The notes under the pieces are model-generated. The model worked only from the letters and a program-made list of their open reading frames with translations. It did no database searches and was not told the origin of the DNA. Made by a program: the position numbers and the translations under genes. This document shows, one piece after another, positions 41,549 to 53,794 of a stretch of 64,000 nt of DNA (the stretch's first letter is position 1; each line of letters starts with the position of its first letter). This DNA comes from Neostapfia colusana (Eukaryota; Streptophyta; Magnoliopsida; Poales; Poaceae): NCBI GenBank assembly GCA_030760725.1, contig JASWHV010000010.1, forward strand, positions 37,949,760-38,013,759, given 5' to 3'.

Positions 41549-44500
41549 TGTAACACCCCAAAAATCTGGTTAAGACCCTAAATCATGTTAAGAGGGGAAT
41601 TTAAAAATTTTTGGACGTGTTGCATGTTTTGCAAAAATTCAAATTCAAACTGGAATTCAAATTAAACTCAAAATAGAAAAGAAATAGAAAAAAAGAAAAA
41701 GGAAAACAGAAAAAAAACCGGCCAGTGGGCCGAAACCCAGCAGCCGGCCCAATCAGCCCCCGCGCCAGCCCGCAGCCGCGCGTGCCTTTTCCTCCCACTG
41801 ACAGGTGGGGCCCGCCAGCCCTTCTTCTACCTTGCGCCCGCGCCGGGATTCTCTCACCCCGAATCAAAACCGACCCGGATTCGTTTGCATCCCTGCCGAA
41901 TTCCGTTCGTAGGCGACGCAAACTCGATCTAAACCACCCCGCCGCCCTTCCCCGTCTATAAAAACCCCGACCTCGTTCTGTTTTTCCCACGCGATCCGCC
42001 GATTTTACTCCGGTGAGAAACCGAGCCTTCTCCGGCGAATTCTGGCCGATCTAAGCTCGGAAATTCCGATCTAACTCGCTGGTCTTGATCCACCGCCTCC
42101 GGGGAACCCTGCAGGTGCAGAAAACTCGGTGACTTGCGGTTCAAACACAGCGCCGACGAGCCTCGCCGTGGTTTCAATTCGGACCTCGTCGCCGACCGCC
42201 TTCCAGGACCTCCGAGCTCAAGAAAACCCCCGAGGTGAGATCCCCGACCTCCCCTCCACCGATCTATGCCATAAAATCACAGTTCTAGGAAGAATTCCCG
42301 AGGATCCGAAACTCTCCGGCGAGATCGCCGCCGTGCGTCGCCGGCAGCGCCGCCCGCGCTCGATCAGAGCGACGTGGCCGCTTGTGCGCCGTCTATTTTA
42401 AATCGCACGGTAGCCTTTAAATCCCCGCGTACCGGTTCGGCGTTATAATCTCAGCCGTTTGTTTTAAATCGGACGGTCCACGTCAGCCCCGCGTTATAAA
42501 GACTGGAAATCTTACGTGCTACCCCCTGGGGTTCTCGGGAAATAAGAGCTAGCCCCGGAAACTTCTGATCTAGCCCCTGGAACTTTAGAAAATCATGTAA
42601 ATTCATTTAAAAATCAGTTTTAGCCCCTGGACATAATAAAAATTAGGAAAAACTCCTCTGTTATGTATAGCTAGACCCCTGAAAATTTTTAAAATAATAT
42701 TATAGATCCTGTAGTGGGGTGAGTTTACCTTTTTAGCACTGTTTAATATTTAATTTAGGAAATTGAATATGTGGCTAGTGTTTAAAATTTAAAAAGTGGG
42801 ACAAACATATTGTCAAAATTAAATTAAAAACTTTCTCAGTATTTAGAAAACATTGGAGTGAGATAAAAACATATTTTGGGCTGAAGTGAATCTGTTTAAT
42901 TTATTATTCACATTTAGGGACACATTTTTAAGTAAAGAATAGTTCTGGAAAATAGGGAAAATAATTGTAAAATAGTTTACATCAGAGGAAAAGGTCAAAA
43001 ATATATTAGCAAATATTTTAGATCAGAATCTATTCTGTTTAGATGATGTGTCTTGTTATTTTTATAATAAAGTTCACATTTAGGCATCGGAAATAAATCT
43101 GAAAATATAGCAAATAGTAAATGATAAATGGAGTTCTAAAATCCAAAGAATTCAGTTTAGGGTTGGTAGAAATTATGAAGACACATATGGAGAAGGAAAA
43201 TACCTTTCATGCATACTAGGTAGCTAAAAGGTGTAGTAATTGAATATAAGGAATTTATTTAAATTGGAAACTCATATATATAGTATGTAAGTATAAATGT
43301 GAACACGAAAGTAGGAATCATATACATATGATCAAAAAGCATGCAAGCCACAAATCAACACACATAGAGTAACCACAACACATATAATGGTGAATGACTT
43401 TCATAAATATGAATGTGTGGTTTGTATGAAGTGGAAGTGTGAACTATGTCTTATGGATTGTTGTTTTTCTTTTGCTATGTGTGATGGTATGATGTAGAAC
43501 ATGCTCAAGAGCAAGTTATTCCTTTCCAAGATCAGGACTACCCATTTCAAGAGCAGCAGGAAGGAGGCAAGTGTCCTTGACCACTTTGATCCTATGCTAG
43601 GATGTGTAGCTAGAATTATTTGCATTGTCAATTGAAATATGAAACCCATGCTAGGATGTTTCCCTAGAATTGCATTACCTTTTTTCCTTGTAGCTTGGGT
43701 TGGGATTCATTTTATCATGTCATTTATTATTATGCATATGCTTAGCTATGCTTAGAATGGGATAATTGGGACATGAGATCATCAGTTTATTTTACCATAC
43801 TCTTGAATGAGATATTGTGAGTTATGTAGAGCTACGGATCAAGGCAAGTTGGATGTTTTGGTTGTGTGCTGGGTGCACGAGACTTGGGTTTGTGTTTAGT
43901 ACTTGCCTGGATCCTAAGGACCGGTTCATGGAGCATGTAACCTGGCTTTACCGTGCCAACCACATGCTGAGATGGGGCAGCTTTGCCAATTAATTAGGTG
44001 TATCCCCGGCGTAGTATGGGTGTGTTGGATGGTGCGGGGAGTAGGTGTCAGCTGGACTACCATATGAACCGCAAGGCTCAAGAGGGGGCCACTGCAGCGG
44101 GGTTGGGGCCTCTTGTATGCTGTTAGGGGTGAAACCTCAGTGGGCCCACGCTCGTCGGGAATCCCTTTGTAAAGGCTTCATAGTCATCTCCTGGCTACAC
44201 ACCTGGGAAGTGTGAATGTGGTTCGTAGCCACTGGCATAATGGAGGTTCTTTTAGTCCACCCGGCAACGGGGGATGAAATCACTACATGTGGGTACAGTG
44301 GTACAAACTCTGCAGAGTCAAAACTGTCATGACAGCCGTGCTCACGGTCTAGAGCGGCTTGGACTTATTCATGATTAGAGAATTGATGGTTTTGGAAGTT
44401 GTGGATGTTAAGCGGGGAGCTTAACATTTGAAATGATGTTATGGTTATTGGATTATGATGATGGGATGGGAGATTGGGACCATTTCACCTGTGTAGTAAT

Positions 44501-44969
44501 GTAGGTGCTTAATAAGCTAGGGTGATAGGTATTAATTGCGTAGTGCTTTAACCATGAGTTCAACCTCTCCTTTTTCTAGCCATGCATGATATAATTTTCC
44601 CACACTTGCTGAGTACCATTGGTACTCAACCTTGCATATTTGTTGGTTTATATTGCTGCTCAGGTCAAGATAATGAGGTGGTGTATAATGACCAAGACTT
44701 CGGACCCGAAGAAGGTTTCTAGGTTCATGGAGACCCCCGGGCAACGCCTGTGACGGAGCCCTCAAGAATAATATTCCGCTGCTAGTTTATTTACTTGTGA
44801 TGAACTTATTATTGTCCCTCAAGACATTTGCTATGTAAGACTGATTTATATTCGACACCTGGCTTGTAATAAATGATGTTTCACTATTCGTCATCACATG
44901 TATGAGAAAATAATCCTGGCATACATGTGATATTCACTCGGTTGTTCTTCGGATAAACCTGGTGTGACA
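41549..44969 (+). repeat. 3' LTR of F1-d (3,421 bp)
   Basis: Starts TGTAAC and ends TGTGACA, followed by the ctcta duplication. It is the partner of 33177-36607, with many scattered differences. The reading frame of exon 1 is shifted by a small deletion near 42330, downstream of the predicted donor, so the spliced frame is unaffected. Exon 3 differs from the 5' LTR by one synonymous change (TTT to TTC). Confidence 0.95.
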
Positions 44970-45716
44970 CTCTAATAGAGTACTATCCAAATATGAAACC
45001 CAATTTGTATGAAACCCATTATTTATTCTGGAAAATGTTTTAAAGCTTTTCAGCAAAAGAATTTTAGAGGGAGTTTGGTTCATCCAAAAATCCTCAAATT
45101 TTGCCAGAATATTCTTTAGGATATTAATGCAACCCTGTAAAAGTTTCAGACCATTTGGAGTTGATTTGATCAGGGCAATTCAGATTTGAAGGTGCTGTGT
45201 TCAATTGAATACAGAAACATTTTCAGAGAATTTACAAAACTTGGAAATTCAGTTCTGGACAAACCTTAGCTCCAAAAATGCTAGGAAAATTTATGAAAAC
45301 TCTATGAGCTATAATTGAAATTGTAGTTCACTAAGTTTCGCATGAAAAGGGGTGTTATCTCAGAATTAATTCTCCTTTGCTTATTTGCTAAATAAATTAT
45401 TCTGAACAAACCACTCAATGAAAAGTGCTAATTTTTGGTCCCGAGAGTTTTCTTGTGACAAGAAACTCACATGAAAATTCTCAGCTCCATTAGAGCTCTG
45501 GATCACCCCTGTTCTATTTAACCACTTGAGGTGGTCAATATAGAAGAGGGGGAAGACCACTTAGCACTTAATCATGTGCTTAGATCCAAACCCAAACCAC
45601 TAGCCCCAGTTTCATTTTTAAATTCTTAAACAGAGTTCCAGTTGTTAAAAACTTGTTATAAGAACTTGTAGCAGAAGCATTACAATTAACTTATGTGCAT
45701 ATTCATTAACGTGTAG

Positions 45717-46922
45717 TCGCTGAAGGCGAGGAGACTCCGGAGGTGCTCGACTTCCTCCTTCCGGACGAAGACCTAACTACTGACCAGCAGCAACAAGGCA
45801 AACCCCGGTTTGCAATAATCCTTTTATAAAGTTTTACTTTGTTTACATACGTAGTGTGAAGTGTGTATGTGCATTAGGTGTAGGATGGATGAATACCCAA
45901 CTGCATAACCAGAATTTCTCCCCAAGAGTGAGGGTAGTGTCTAGGGCCTCGAATAGACAGGCTATGCTTAATGATTCATAGGACTTCGGTACAAGTCGAG
46001 TAGTTGGATTCTACTCGCGAGTTAGGCTTGGGACACACAGGATTGGTTCGAGTGATGTGAGATCACCTTAGTAATGAAAATGAGACTTGGCAGGAGCTAG
46101 GGCGTAGCAAGAGGGAGTCTTGTGTGCGCAGCCCTGTCCGTGTCGATTGAGGACCGATCCGTGTGCAGCCCACGCTGATCAAGTTTGAACGTACCGAAGG
46201 CATATCGGATATATGGGCCCCGATAAACCGATGTAACCTAAACCTCAGGGCGTCGAGGCATGGCACACCGATTTATAGGTGTAGGTTGAGGCAGCAAGGT
46301 GGAAATCTGCTAACGGGCATAGAGAGATGCTCCGTGTAGGGAACCTCCTGCCCGTTCCGGTGTGACTGGTTCGACGTTTGGGCTGCTGGGTGAAAGGTTG
46401 TCCCGTACGACATCGAGCGAGCGTGCTGTGCAGCTCCACGGGTGGGCGTACGTGACGTGCTCTTTGGGTGTCCCTGCAAGTGTATATCAAGTCGATTCGC
46501 CGTCCCTCGCGGTGAAGAGTACCACTTGGTCACTGAGTCGTGACGTAGGCTAACATATGAAATGTGATGATTCAATATTGCTGTCATGATATAATTGTAT
46601 TGCTACATGTGTGCCACCAAATATTGCTTACTAAATTTCAGATTCCTGAACTGTTATCTTGTTGCTAAAAGATGAATTAAGGATGAACTTGTAGGCGTGT
46701 CCATTTGCTGCAATGTTACTATCCTATGTTCATTGTACACCTCATGTAGAGTTTCATGCCTAGGTGAGTCGGTTAAGTCTTGTTGCGCCCTCGTGCTCAC
46801 GGTTGCTGCTTAAGTGTTTTTCAGGTGAAGAGCCACCCACGGACTCGGGTTACGAGTCCACCGGCGAGGGTTACCCTCCGTCGGGGACTACGGCTGAGTG
46901 GGAGCCGTACACGCCGCACTGA
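45717..46922 (+). other. LTR reading frame of F2-d: middle and last exon
   Basis: The middle exon 45717-45797 is 81 nt, after GTGTAG, and encodes PEVLDFLLPDEDL and a Gln run, ending AAG|GCAAAC. The last exon starts at 46825 after GTTTTTCAG and is open for 31 whole codons to TGA at 46920-46922, ending AEWEPYTPH. The 1,027-nt interval has GC...AG ends. Phase 1 at both junctions, as in F2-c and F1. Confidence 0.55.
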
Positions 46923-46946
46923 GCTGAGGAGTGCATCTAGTGTGGG

Positions 46947-49900
46947 TGACCTCCATCACGGGGTCGTGCCGCCTCGCCCGAGGAATCGCATTGGGTGGTG
47001 CCGTGTTATGCGACACCGAACAGCACACATATAAGGAACAATGTATTACATATATCAAAGCGGAAGCTTAAACTTGTTTTTTTGTAAATAACTTACGTAA
47101 AATAGCTACAGGGGAAGTCTATACACAGCTCACGGTGAATATCTAAGAAGCACTCGAGAAGAGCTCCAGCCCGCGGGCTCTTCTCGCTAGCAACACGAAG
47201 ACATGGCAGCGGCTAGGTTCTCCAAGGTGACCTGTCTCGGAAGTTCCCGAGTCTCACCGGACAACCTTCTTTATAGCGTCGATGTTTACCTGCAAAACCA
47301 CTTATATAGCAAGAGTGAGCACAAAGGCTCAGCAAGACTTAACCGTCTCTCCTAAGACATGCAACTCTACATGAAAGTAACCTAAGACTTAAACCTGTCA
47401 TTTGCGAAAAGACTCGCCTACGAGTTCATCCTTAACTTTCCTGTTTTAGCCATAATAGTAGTGACCTTGCGCCCAGCAACATTGGAACTCCACAATCAAA
47501 CAAGAAACGCTTCATTCCAATGTTACTTGTCCCAAGGTGGGAAATTAACTTTATTTTGCTCTATCTCTACTTCAAACATGGTGTTAATGCAATTTACAAT
47601 TATCATAACGGCATTTAAAGCTTTGCAAACCATTTCCACACAACTTGATTACTACGTCACAGCGCAGTGAGCAAGCGGTACTCATAACCGCGAGGGACGG
47701 TGATTCGAATCAAACAATACCCAGATAACTCGACACATACGCCCGCCTCTGAAGACCCAACTCTGGCGTCCTTCATTACGTCGTATGTGGCAACCTTTCT
47801 CAGGACACTAAACTGTAGAACCGGTCGTGCCGTCTCGGGCTCATAGGTCTAATGAGATGATGTGGTATGCCTCTACAATCCAGTGAGCCTGGTACATCGG
47901 TTTCCTGGTTCCCATATATCAGTAAGCATCCGGTACACAACTCAATACTTGCTCAGCGGGGCTGCATACGCTTCGGTTCTTGACCGACACGGGCAGAGCT
48001 ACTCGACCAAGACCTCGTCTTGTCGCTACCTAAATCTCCTGCCCGGTCTCATCTTTAGAAACGTAAACTTTAATTTGCCTCTCTTTCCAACCCCACTTAT
48101 GTGACCCTAAAACAAAGCTCGCGAGTAGATTCCAACTACTCGTCTTCTACCGGATGTCCTAGCCTATTTAGCACGGCCTTATCCTACAGCGATGACACAG
48201 AGCTACCCTTGACCTTAGGGTTCATGTTGGGTTATGCAAGTGGGGTATCAACATCCTTGACCTAATGCACATACAAACCTTGACCAATAGTAGTGAACAA
48301 AGGGAAAACTTTAAAAACAACTTAAGTGCAAACCGGGGCTTGCCTTGGTTTTGCAGGTAACAAAAGTCAGTTGAGAGGAAGTCAGTTTCTGATGTCTTGA
48401 AGTTCACTCCTGCCCTTCTTGTTCCTTGGTCCAAGTTCACCTTCTCTTTCTTCACTTTCCACGTTTAATCACTACACGTTATGAATATGTATATATGTTT
48501 AATTGTAAAACTCTTGCGGACAAGTCCTAAAGACAAGTTTAAAACTGGAACTCTGTTCAAGAATTTAAAATGACACTGGGCGTGGTGGTTTGGGTGTGTG
48601 TCTAAGTACTATCATCAGGTGAGAAGTGAGGTTCATCACTTGGGTGGTGATCACCTAATGAGGTTGAACAGGACATAATGATCCAGGGCTCCAATGAAGC
48701 TGGAAATTATCTTGTGAGTACCGTGTGACAAGAAAGTCTTTTGGACCAAAATTCAGAATATTTCACTATGTAGATCACCAGAAAAATTCCATAAGCATTT
48801 AGGCTAAAAGAAATTAATTCTGAATAAATTTGCACTTTCATGCAAATTCAAGGGAACTACAATTTCATACATATCTCAGGGAGTATGCATGAATTTTCCT
48901 ACGATTTTTGGAGCTAAGGAATGCCCTGAACTGAATTTCCATGTTTTGGAAATTTCCTGAAAAGGTTTCTGTATTCATTTGAATACAGAAACTTGAAACC
49001 AGAATTACCCAACCAAAATCAACTCCAAATGAGTTGAAACTTTTACAGGAGTCTCCTAATATCCTAAAGAATATCCTGGCAAAATTTGGGGAACTTTGGA
49101 TGAACCAAACTCCATCTAAAATTCTTTTGCTGAAAAGCTTTAAAGAATTTTCCAGAATTTTCTATTGGTTTTCGTGAAAATTGGGTTGTATATTTGGATA
49201 GAGATTTTCATCCTGAATCCAACCCAATTTGAATCACTAAATTTGGAGCTTCTTAGCAAAAGTTATGAGGTTCTAAACTTTGAACTAAATCTGGAATTCA
49301 AACTAAATCAGGGAAATGTTTAAACTCTGGCAGTGGTCCCATCCCCACGTGTCAGCTGCTGCATTCACGCCACACGGGGCCACAGACCCGTCCCCGCGTT
49401 GTCACAGACCGATCCGAGGCCACAGACAATCCCCCTCCTTCGCAACAGCGACTGACGCGTGGGACAGCCCCCGTCTTCATCTTCCACCGGCTCCCGCGCG
49501 ACCCCGCCGCCGGGCTCGCCGGAGACCTTGCCGGGAAGGGGTTCCGGTCCTCGGAACTTGTTGATTTTCGCCGCCACTGCATGTTTTTGCGCGAGGAACA
49601 CGTTGCCGGCCTTACCTCTGATCGAAGGGGGCCGGAAACCTAAGTGCAACGGCGACAGCGGCGGTGGCCACTCCGGCGATGTCGCCAGGGCGTGATACTA
49701 CACCAAACACGTAGCCGTTTGCGCGTACAGCACCACCGAACCGAGGAGAACACGGACCCAACCGCAGATCTCACTGGAACTCGCCGGAATTATGACCTCA
49801 CCGTCGGGCTAGGTCAAAATCCGGCGAAAATCAAAAAACTCGATGAACAGTGGCTCTACTCGATGGTTCTCGGTGGTTCTTGATCCTATGAACTTGCACG

Positions 49901-50307
49901 GGGGTATAGAAGATGTATGCTATGTTGCGTGATGAGTAGTTTGACGTGTGCGATGAATTTGCCAAGTTTCTACCCTCGGTTATTATCGTATGTCGTCGGA
50001 AGAATTGAAATTCCGGCGAGCACCGTCCAAGACAGACCGCCGGAGTTGCGGTGAAGGGAGCAGAGGCATAGGCGAACCTTTTTGCTTTTGCAACTGGAGC
50101 AGAGATGCTCTGTGGTGGCCGGGCGACGTGATCTTGACGCGGCGGCTCTCTTCGGTGCTGTGTAGGAGAAATGAGCTCGCTGTTGGGGTTTCCGTGAGGT
50201 TTGCTCCGGTTTCTTTCGTCGTCCACGCTCAGTGAGGTCTGGCGACGCTGCGGAGAGGCTCAGCACGGCGGGTGCCTCGTCGGGGTGGCCGGGCATCGAT
50301 GAGCTGC
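46947..50307 (-). mobile_element. F2-e: F2-family LTR, minus strand, inserted in F2-d
   Basis: Begins TGACCTCC at 46947 where the F2-d sequence breaks off (gtggg at 46942-46946 is the likely left half of the duplication). The sequence is F2 LTR read backwards, including the GC donor motif (GCAAGCCCCGG, complement near 48330-48345) and a strong donor AGAG|GTAAGG near 49615 at a phase-1 position. It is a diverged subtype whose middle-exon frame is not clean. At 50308 it is interrupted by F1-e, so its start lies outside the window. No believable gene. Confidence 0.7.
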
Positions 50308-53300
50308 TGTCACACCCGGTTTTTCCGAAGAACAACCAAGTGAATATCACATGTATGCCAGGATCATTTTCTCATACATGTGATGACAAATAGTGAGGCA
50401 TCATTTATTACAAGCCAGGTGTCGAATATAAGTAAGTCTTACATAGTAAATGTCTCGATGGACAATATTAAGTTCATCACAAGTAAATAGACTAGCAGCG
50501 GAATATTATTCTTTAGGGCTCCATCACAGGCGTTGCCCGGGGGTCTTCATGAACCTAAAATCCTTCCTCGGGTCCAAAATCTTGGTCATTATACACCACC
50601 TCATTATCTTGACCTGAGCAGCAATATAAACCAACAAATATGCAAGGTTGAGTACCAATGGTACTCAGCAAGTGTGGGAAAATTATATCATGCATGGCTA
50701 GAACAAGGAGAGGTTGAACTCATGGTTAAAGCACTACGCAATTAATACCTATCACCTTAGCTTATTAAGCACCTACATTACTACACAGGTGAAATGGTCC
50801 AAATCTCCCATCCCATCATCATAACCAAATAACCATAACATCATTTCCAATGTTAAGCTCCCCGCTTAACATCCACACTTCCAAAAACCTTCACTCCTCT
50901 AATCATGAATAAGTCCAGGCCGCTCTTAACCGTGAGCACGGCTGTCAAGACAGTTTTAACTCTGCAGAGTTTGTACCACTGTACCCACAAGTAGTGATTT
51001 CATCCCCCGTTGCCGGGTGGACTAAAGGAACCTCCATTATGCCAGTGGCTACGATCCACATTCACACTTCCCAGGTGTGCAGCCAGGAGATCACTACGAA
51101 GCCTTTACAAAGGGATTCCCGACGAGCGTGGGCCCACTGAGGTTTCACCCCTAACAGCATACAAGAGGCTCCAACTCCGCTGCAGTGGCCACCTCTTGAG
51201 CCTTGCGGTTCATATGGTAGTCCAGCTGACACCTATTCCCCGCACCATCCAACACACCCATACTACGCCGGGGATACACCTAATTAATTGGCCAAGCTGC
51301 CCCATCTCAGCATGTGGTTGGCACTGTAAAGCCGGGTTACATGCTCCATGAACCGGTCCTTAGGATCCAGGCAAGTACTAAACACAAACCCAAGTCTCGT
51401 GCACCCAGCACACAACCAAAACATCCAACTTGCCTTGATCCCTACCTCTACATAACTCACAATGTCTCATTCAAGAGTATGGTAATATAAACTGATGATC
51501 TCATGTCCCAAATATCCCATTCTAAGCATGGCTAAGCATATGCATGTAAATAAATGACATGACAAAATAAATCCCAACCCAAGCTTCAAGGAAACAAGGT
51601 AATGCAATTCTAGGGAAACTTCCTAGCATGGGTTTCATATTTAACTTGACAATGCAAATAATTCTATCTACACATCCTAGCATAGGATCAAAGTGGTCAA
51701 GGACACTTGCCTCCTTCTTGCTGCTCTTGAAATGGGTAGTCCTGATCTTGGAAAGGGTTAACTTGCTCTTGAACAGGCTCTACTTCATATCATCACACAT
51801 AGCAAAAGAAAAACAACAATCATAAGACATAGTTCACACTTCTACTTTATACAAACCACACATTCACATTTATAAAAGTTCTTTACCATTATATGTGTTG
51901 GGGTTACTTTATGTGTGTTAAGTTGTGGCTTGCATGCACTTTTAACCATGTATATATGATTCCTACTTTTGTGTCCACATTTATACTTACATACTATTTA
52001 TATGGGTTTCCAATAAATTTCTTATATTCAACTACTACACCTTTTTACTACCAAGTATGTAAGAAAAGTATTTTTCTTCTCCACATGTGCCTTCATAATT
52101 TCTATCAACCCTAAACTGAATCCTTTGTATTTTAGAAACTCCATTTATCATTTACTAGTTGCTATATTTTCAGATTTATATTCCTATGCATAATTGTGTA
52201 TTTTATTATAAAATTAGTAATACACATCACCTAAACAGTATAGGTTCTGGTCCTAAATAATCTAATAACATGTTTTGACCTTGGCTTCTGATGTAGATTA
52301 TTTCATAATTATTTTCCCTATTTTTCTATAACTATTCTTTACTTAAAAATTGTGTCCCTATACTAATAAATGTGAATAATAAATGAAACAGATTCATTTC
52401 AGCCCAAAAATAGATTTTTATCTCACTCCAAAGTTTTCTAAGTACTGAGAAAGTTTTTAATTAATTTTGACAATTATGTTTGTCCCACTTTTTAATTTTT
52501 AAACACTAGTTACATATTCAATTTTCTAAATTAAATACTAAACAGGGCTAAAATAATGAATTCACCCCATTACAGGGTCTATAATATTATTTTCATAATT
52601 TCCAGGGGTCTAGCTACACTTACCAGAGGTGTTTTTCCTAATTTTTATTAAGTCCAGGGGCTAAAACTGATTTTTAAATGAATTTACATGATTTTCTGGA
52701 GTTCCAGGGGCTAGATCTGAAATTTCCGGGGCTAGCTCTCAATTCCAGAGAACCCCAGGGGGTAGCACGTAAGAATTCCAGTCTTTATAATGCGGGGCTG
52801 ATGTGGACCGTCCGATTTTAAACCGACAGCTGAGATTATAACATCGAACCGGTACGCGGGGTTTTAAAGTCTACCGTGCGAATTAAAATAAACGGCGCAC
52901 AAGCGGCCACGTCGCTCGATCGAGCGCGGGCGGCGCTGCCGGCGGCGCACGGCGGCGGGAAGCGGCGATCTCGACGGAAAGTTTCGGATCCTCGAGAATT
53001 CTGCCTAGAACTGTGATCTTATGGCCTAGATCGGTAGAGGGTAGGTCAGGGATCTCACCTCGGGGGTTTTCTCGAGCTCGGGGGTCCTGGAAAGTGATCG
53101 GCGGCGAGGTCCGAGGCAAAACCACGGCGAAGCTCGTCGGCGCTGGGTTTACACCGTAAGTCTTCGGGTTTTCTGCACCTGCAAAGTTCCCCGGAGGCGG
53201 TGGATCAAGACCAGCGAGTTAGATCAGAGTTTCCGAGCTTAGATCGGCCAGAATTCACCGGCGAAGTCTCGGTGCTCACCGGAGTAAAAATCGGCGATCG

Positions 53301-53749
53301 CGTGAGAAAAAACCGATCGGGGCTGGGGTTTTTATAGCCGGGGGAGGGCGGTGGGTCAGTTGTGATCGAGTTGGATTCTTCTGGGACCGGAATTCGGCTG
53401 AGGGACGCGGTTTTCAATCGGTTAAGATCGCGCGCGCTCGGGAGGAAAAGTCCGGGGTCGGCGCGAGCGAGGTTGGGGATGACAGGTGGGTCCCACCTGT
53501 CTGTGTGAGAGAGCGCGGGCGCGCGGGGGCGGGCTGGCGCGGGGAAAACTGGGCCGGCTGGCGGGTTTCGGCCCACTGGCCGGTTTTTTCCCGTTTCTCT
53601 TTTTCTTTTTCCATTTCTTTTCTGTTTTGAGTATAATTTGAATTTCAGTTTGAATTTGAATTTTTGCAAAACATGCAACACGTCCAAAAATTTTTAAATT
53701 CCCCTCTGAACATGGTTTAGAGTTTTGAATCAAAATTTGGGGTGTTACA
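50308..53749 (-). repeat. 3' LTR of F1-e (3,442 bp)
   Basis: Complete F1 LTR in minus orientation with hairpin, last exon 50613-50555, middle exon 51779-51711 (69 nt) with GAG|GCAAGT, and TATA box (complement 53329-53336). The last exon differs from F1-d only by synonymous changes. Confidence 0.95.
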
Positions 53750-53768
53750 GCTCTACCCCCCTTAAAAG
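53750..53768 (-). promoter_or_regulatory. Polypurine tract of F1-e
   Basis: On the minus strand this is TTTTAAGGGGGGTAGAGC, adjoining the LTR start at 53749. Confidence 0.9.
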
Positions 53769-53794
53769 AAATCTCGTCCTCGAGATTGGTGTTT

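Larger units (their letters stand above)
33177..44969 (+). mobile_element. F1-d: complete but inactive F1 element
   Basis: Both LTRs, primer site, leader, orf0, gag-pol and polypurine tract are present, flanked by the target duplication ctcta (33172-33176 and 44970-44974) in F2-d. The 5' LTR starts CG instead of TG. Orf0 has one nonsense codon, gag-pol has four, and an 880-bp deletion removes integrase. The two LTRs differ at many scattered sites, so it is clearly older than F2-c. Confidence 0.95.
28901..46946 (+). mobile_element. F2-d: F2-family LTR, left-truncated, hosting LINE and F1-d
   Basis: Pieces are 28901 to about 29754, 33091-33176 and 44970-46946. The right piece is closely like F2-b's right piece; the middle pieces match the complement of F2-e (for example GCCCCGTGTGG near 29695). 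The left end does not begin with TG, so it has been cut back into the pol of F2-a. It contains the LINE and the complete F1-d, and at 46946 it is itself interrupted by F2-e; its end lies beyond the window. The first ~850 bases are GC-rich without a believable gene. Confidence 0.6.

Noticed and set aside
49316..49883. Several Ser/Pro/Arg-rich frames in F2-e
   Set aside because: GC-rich LTR sequence open in several frames on both strands; no homologues with conserved start.
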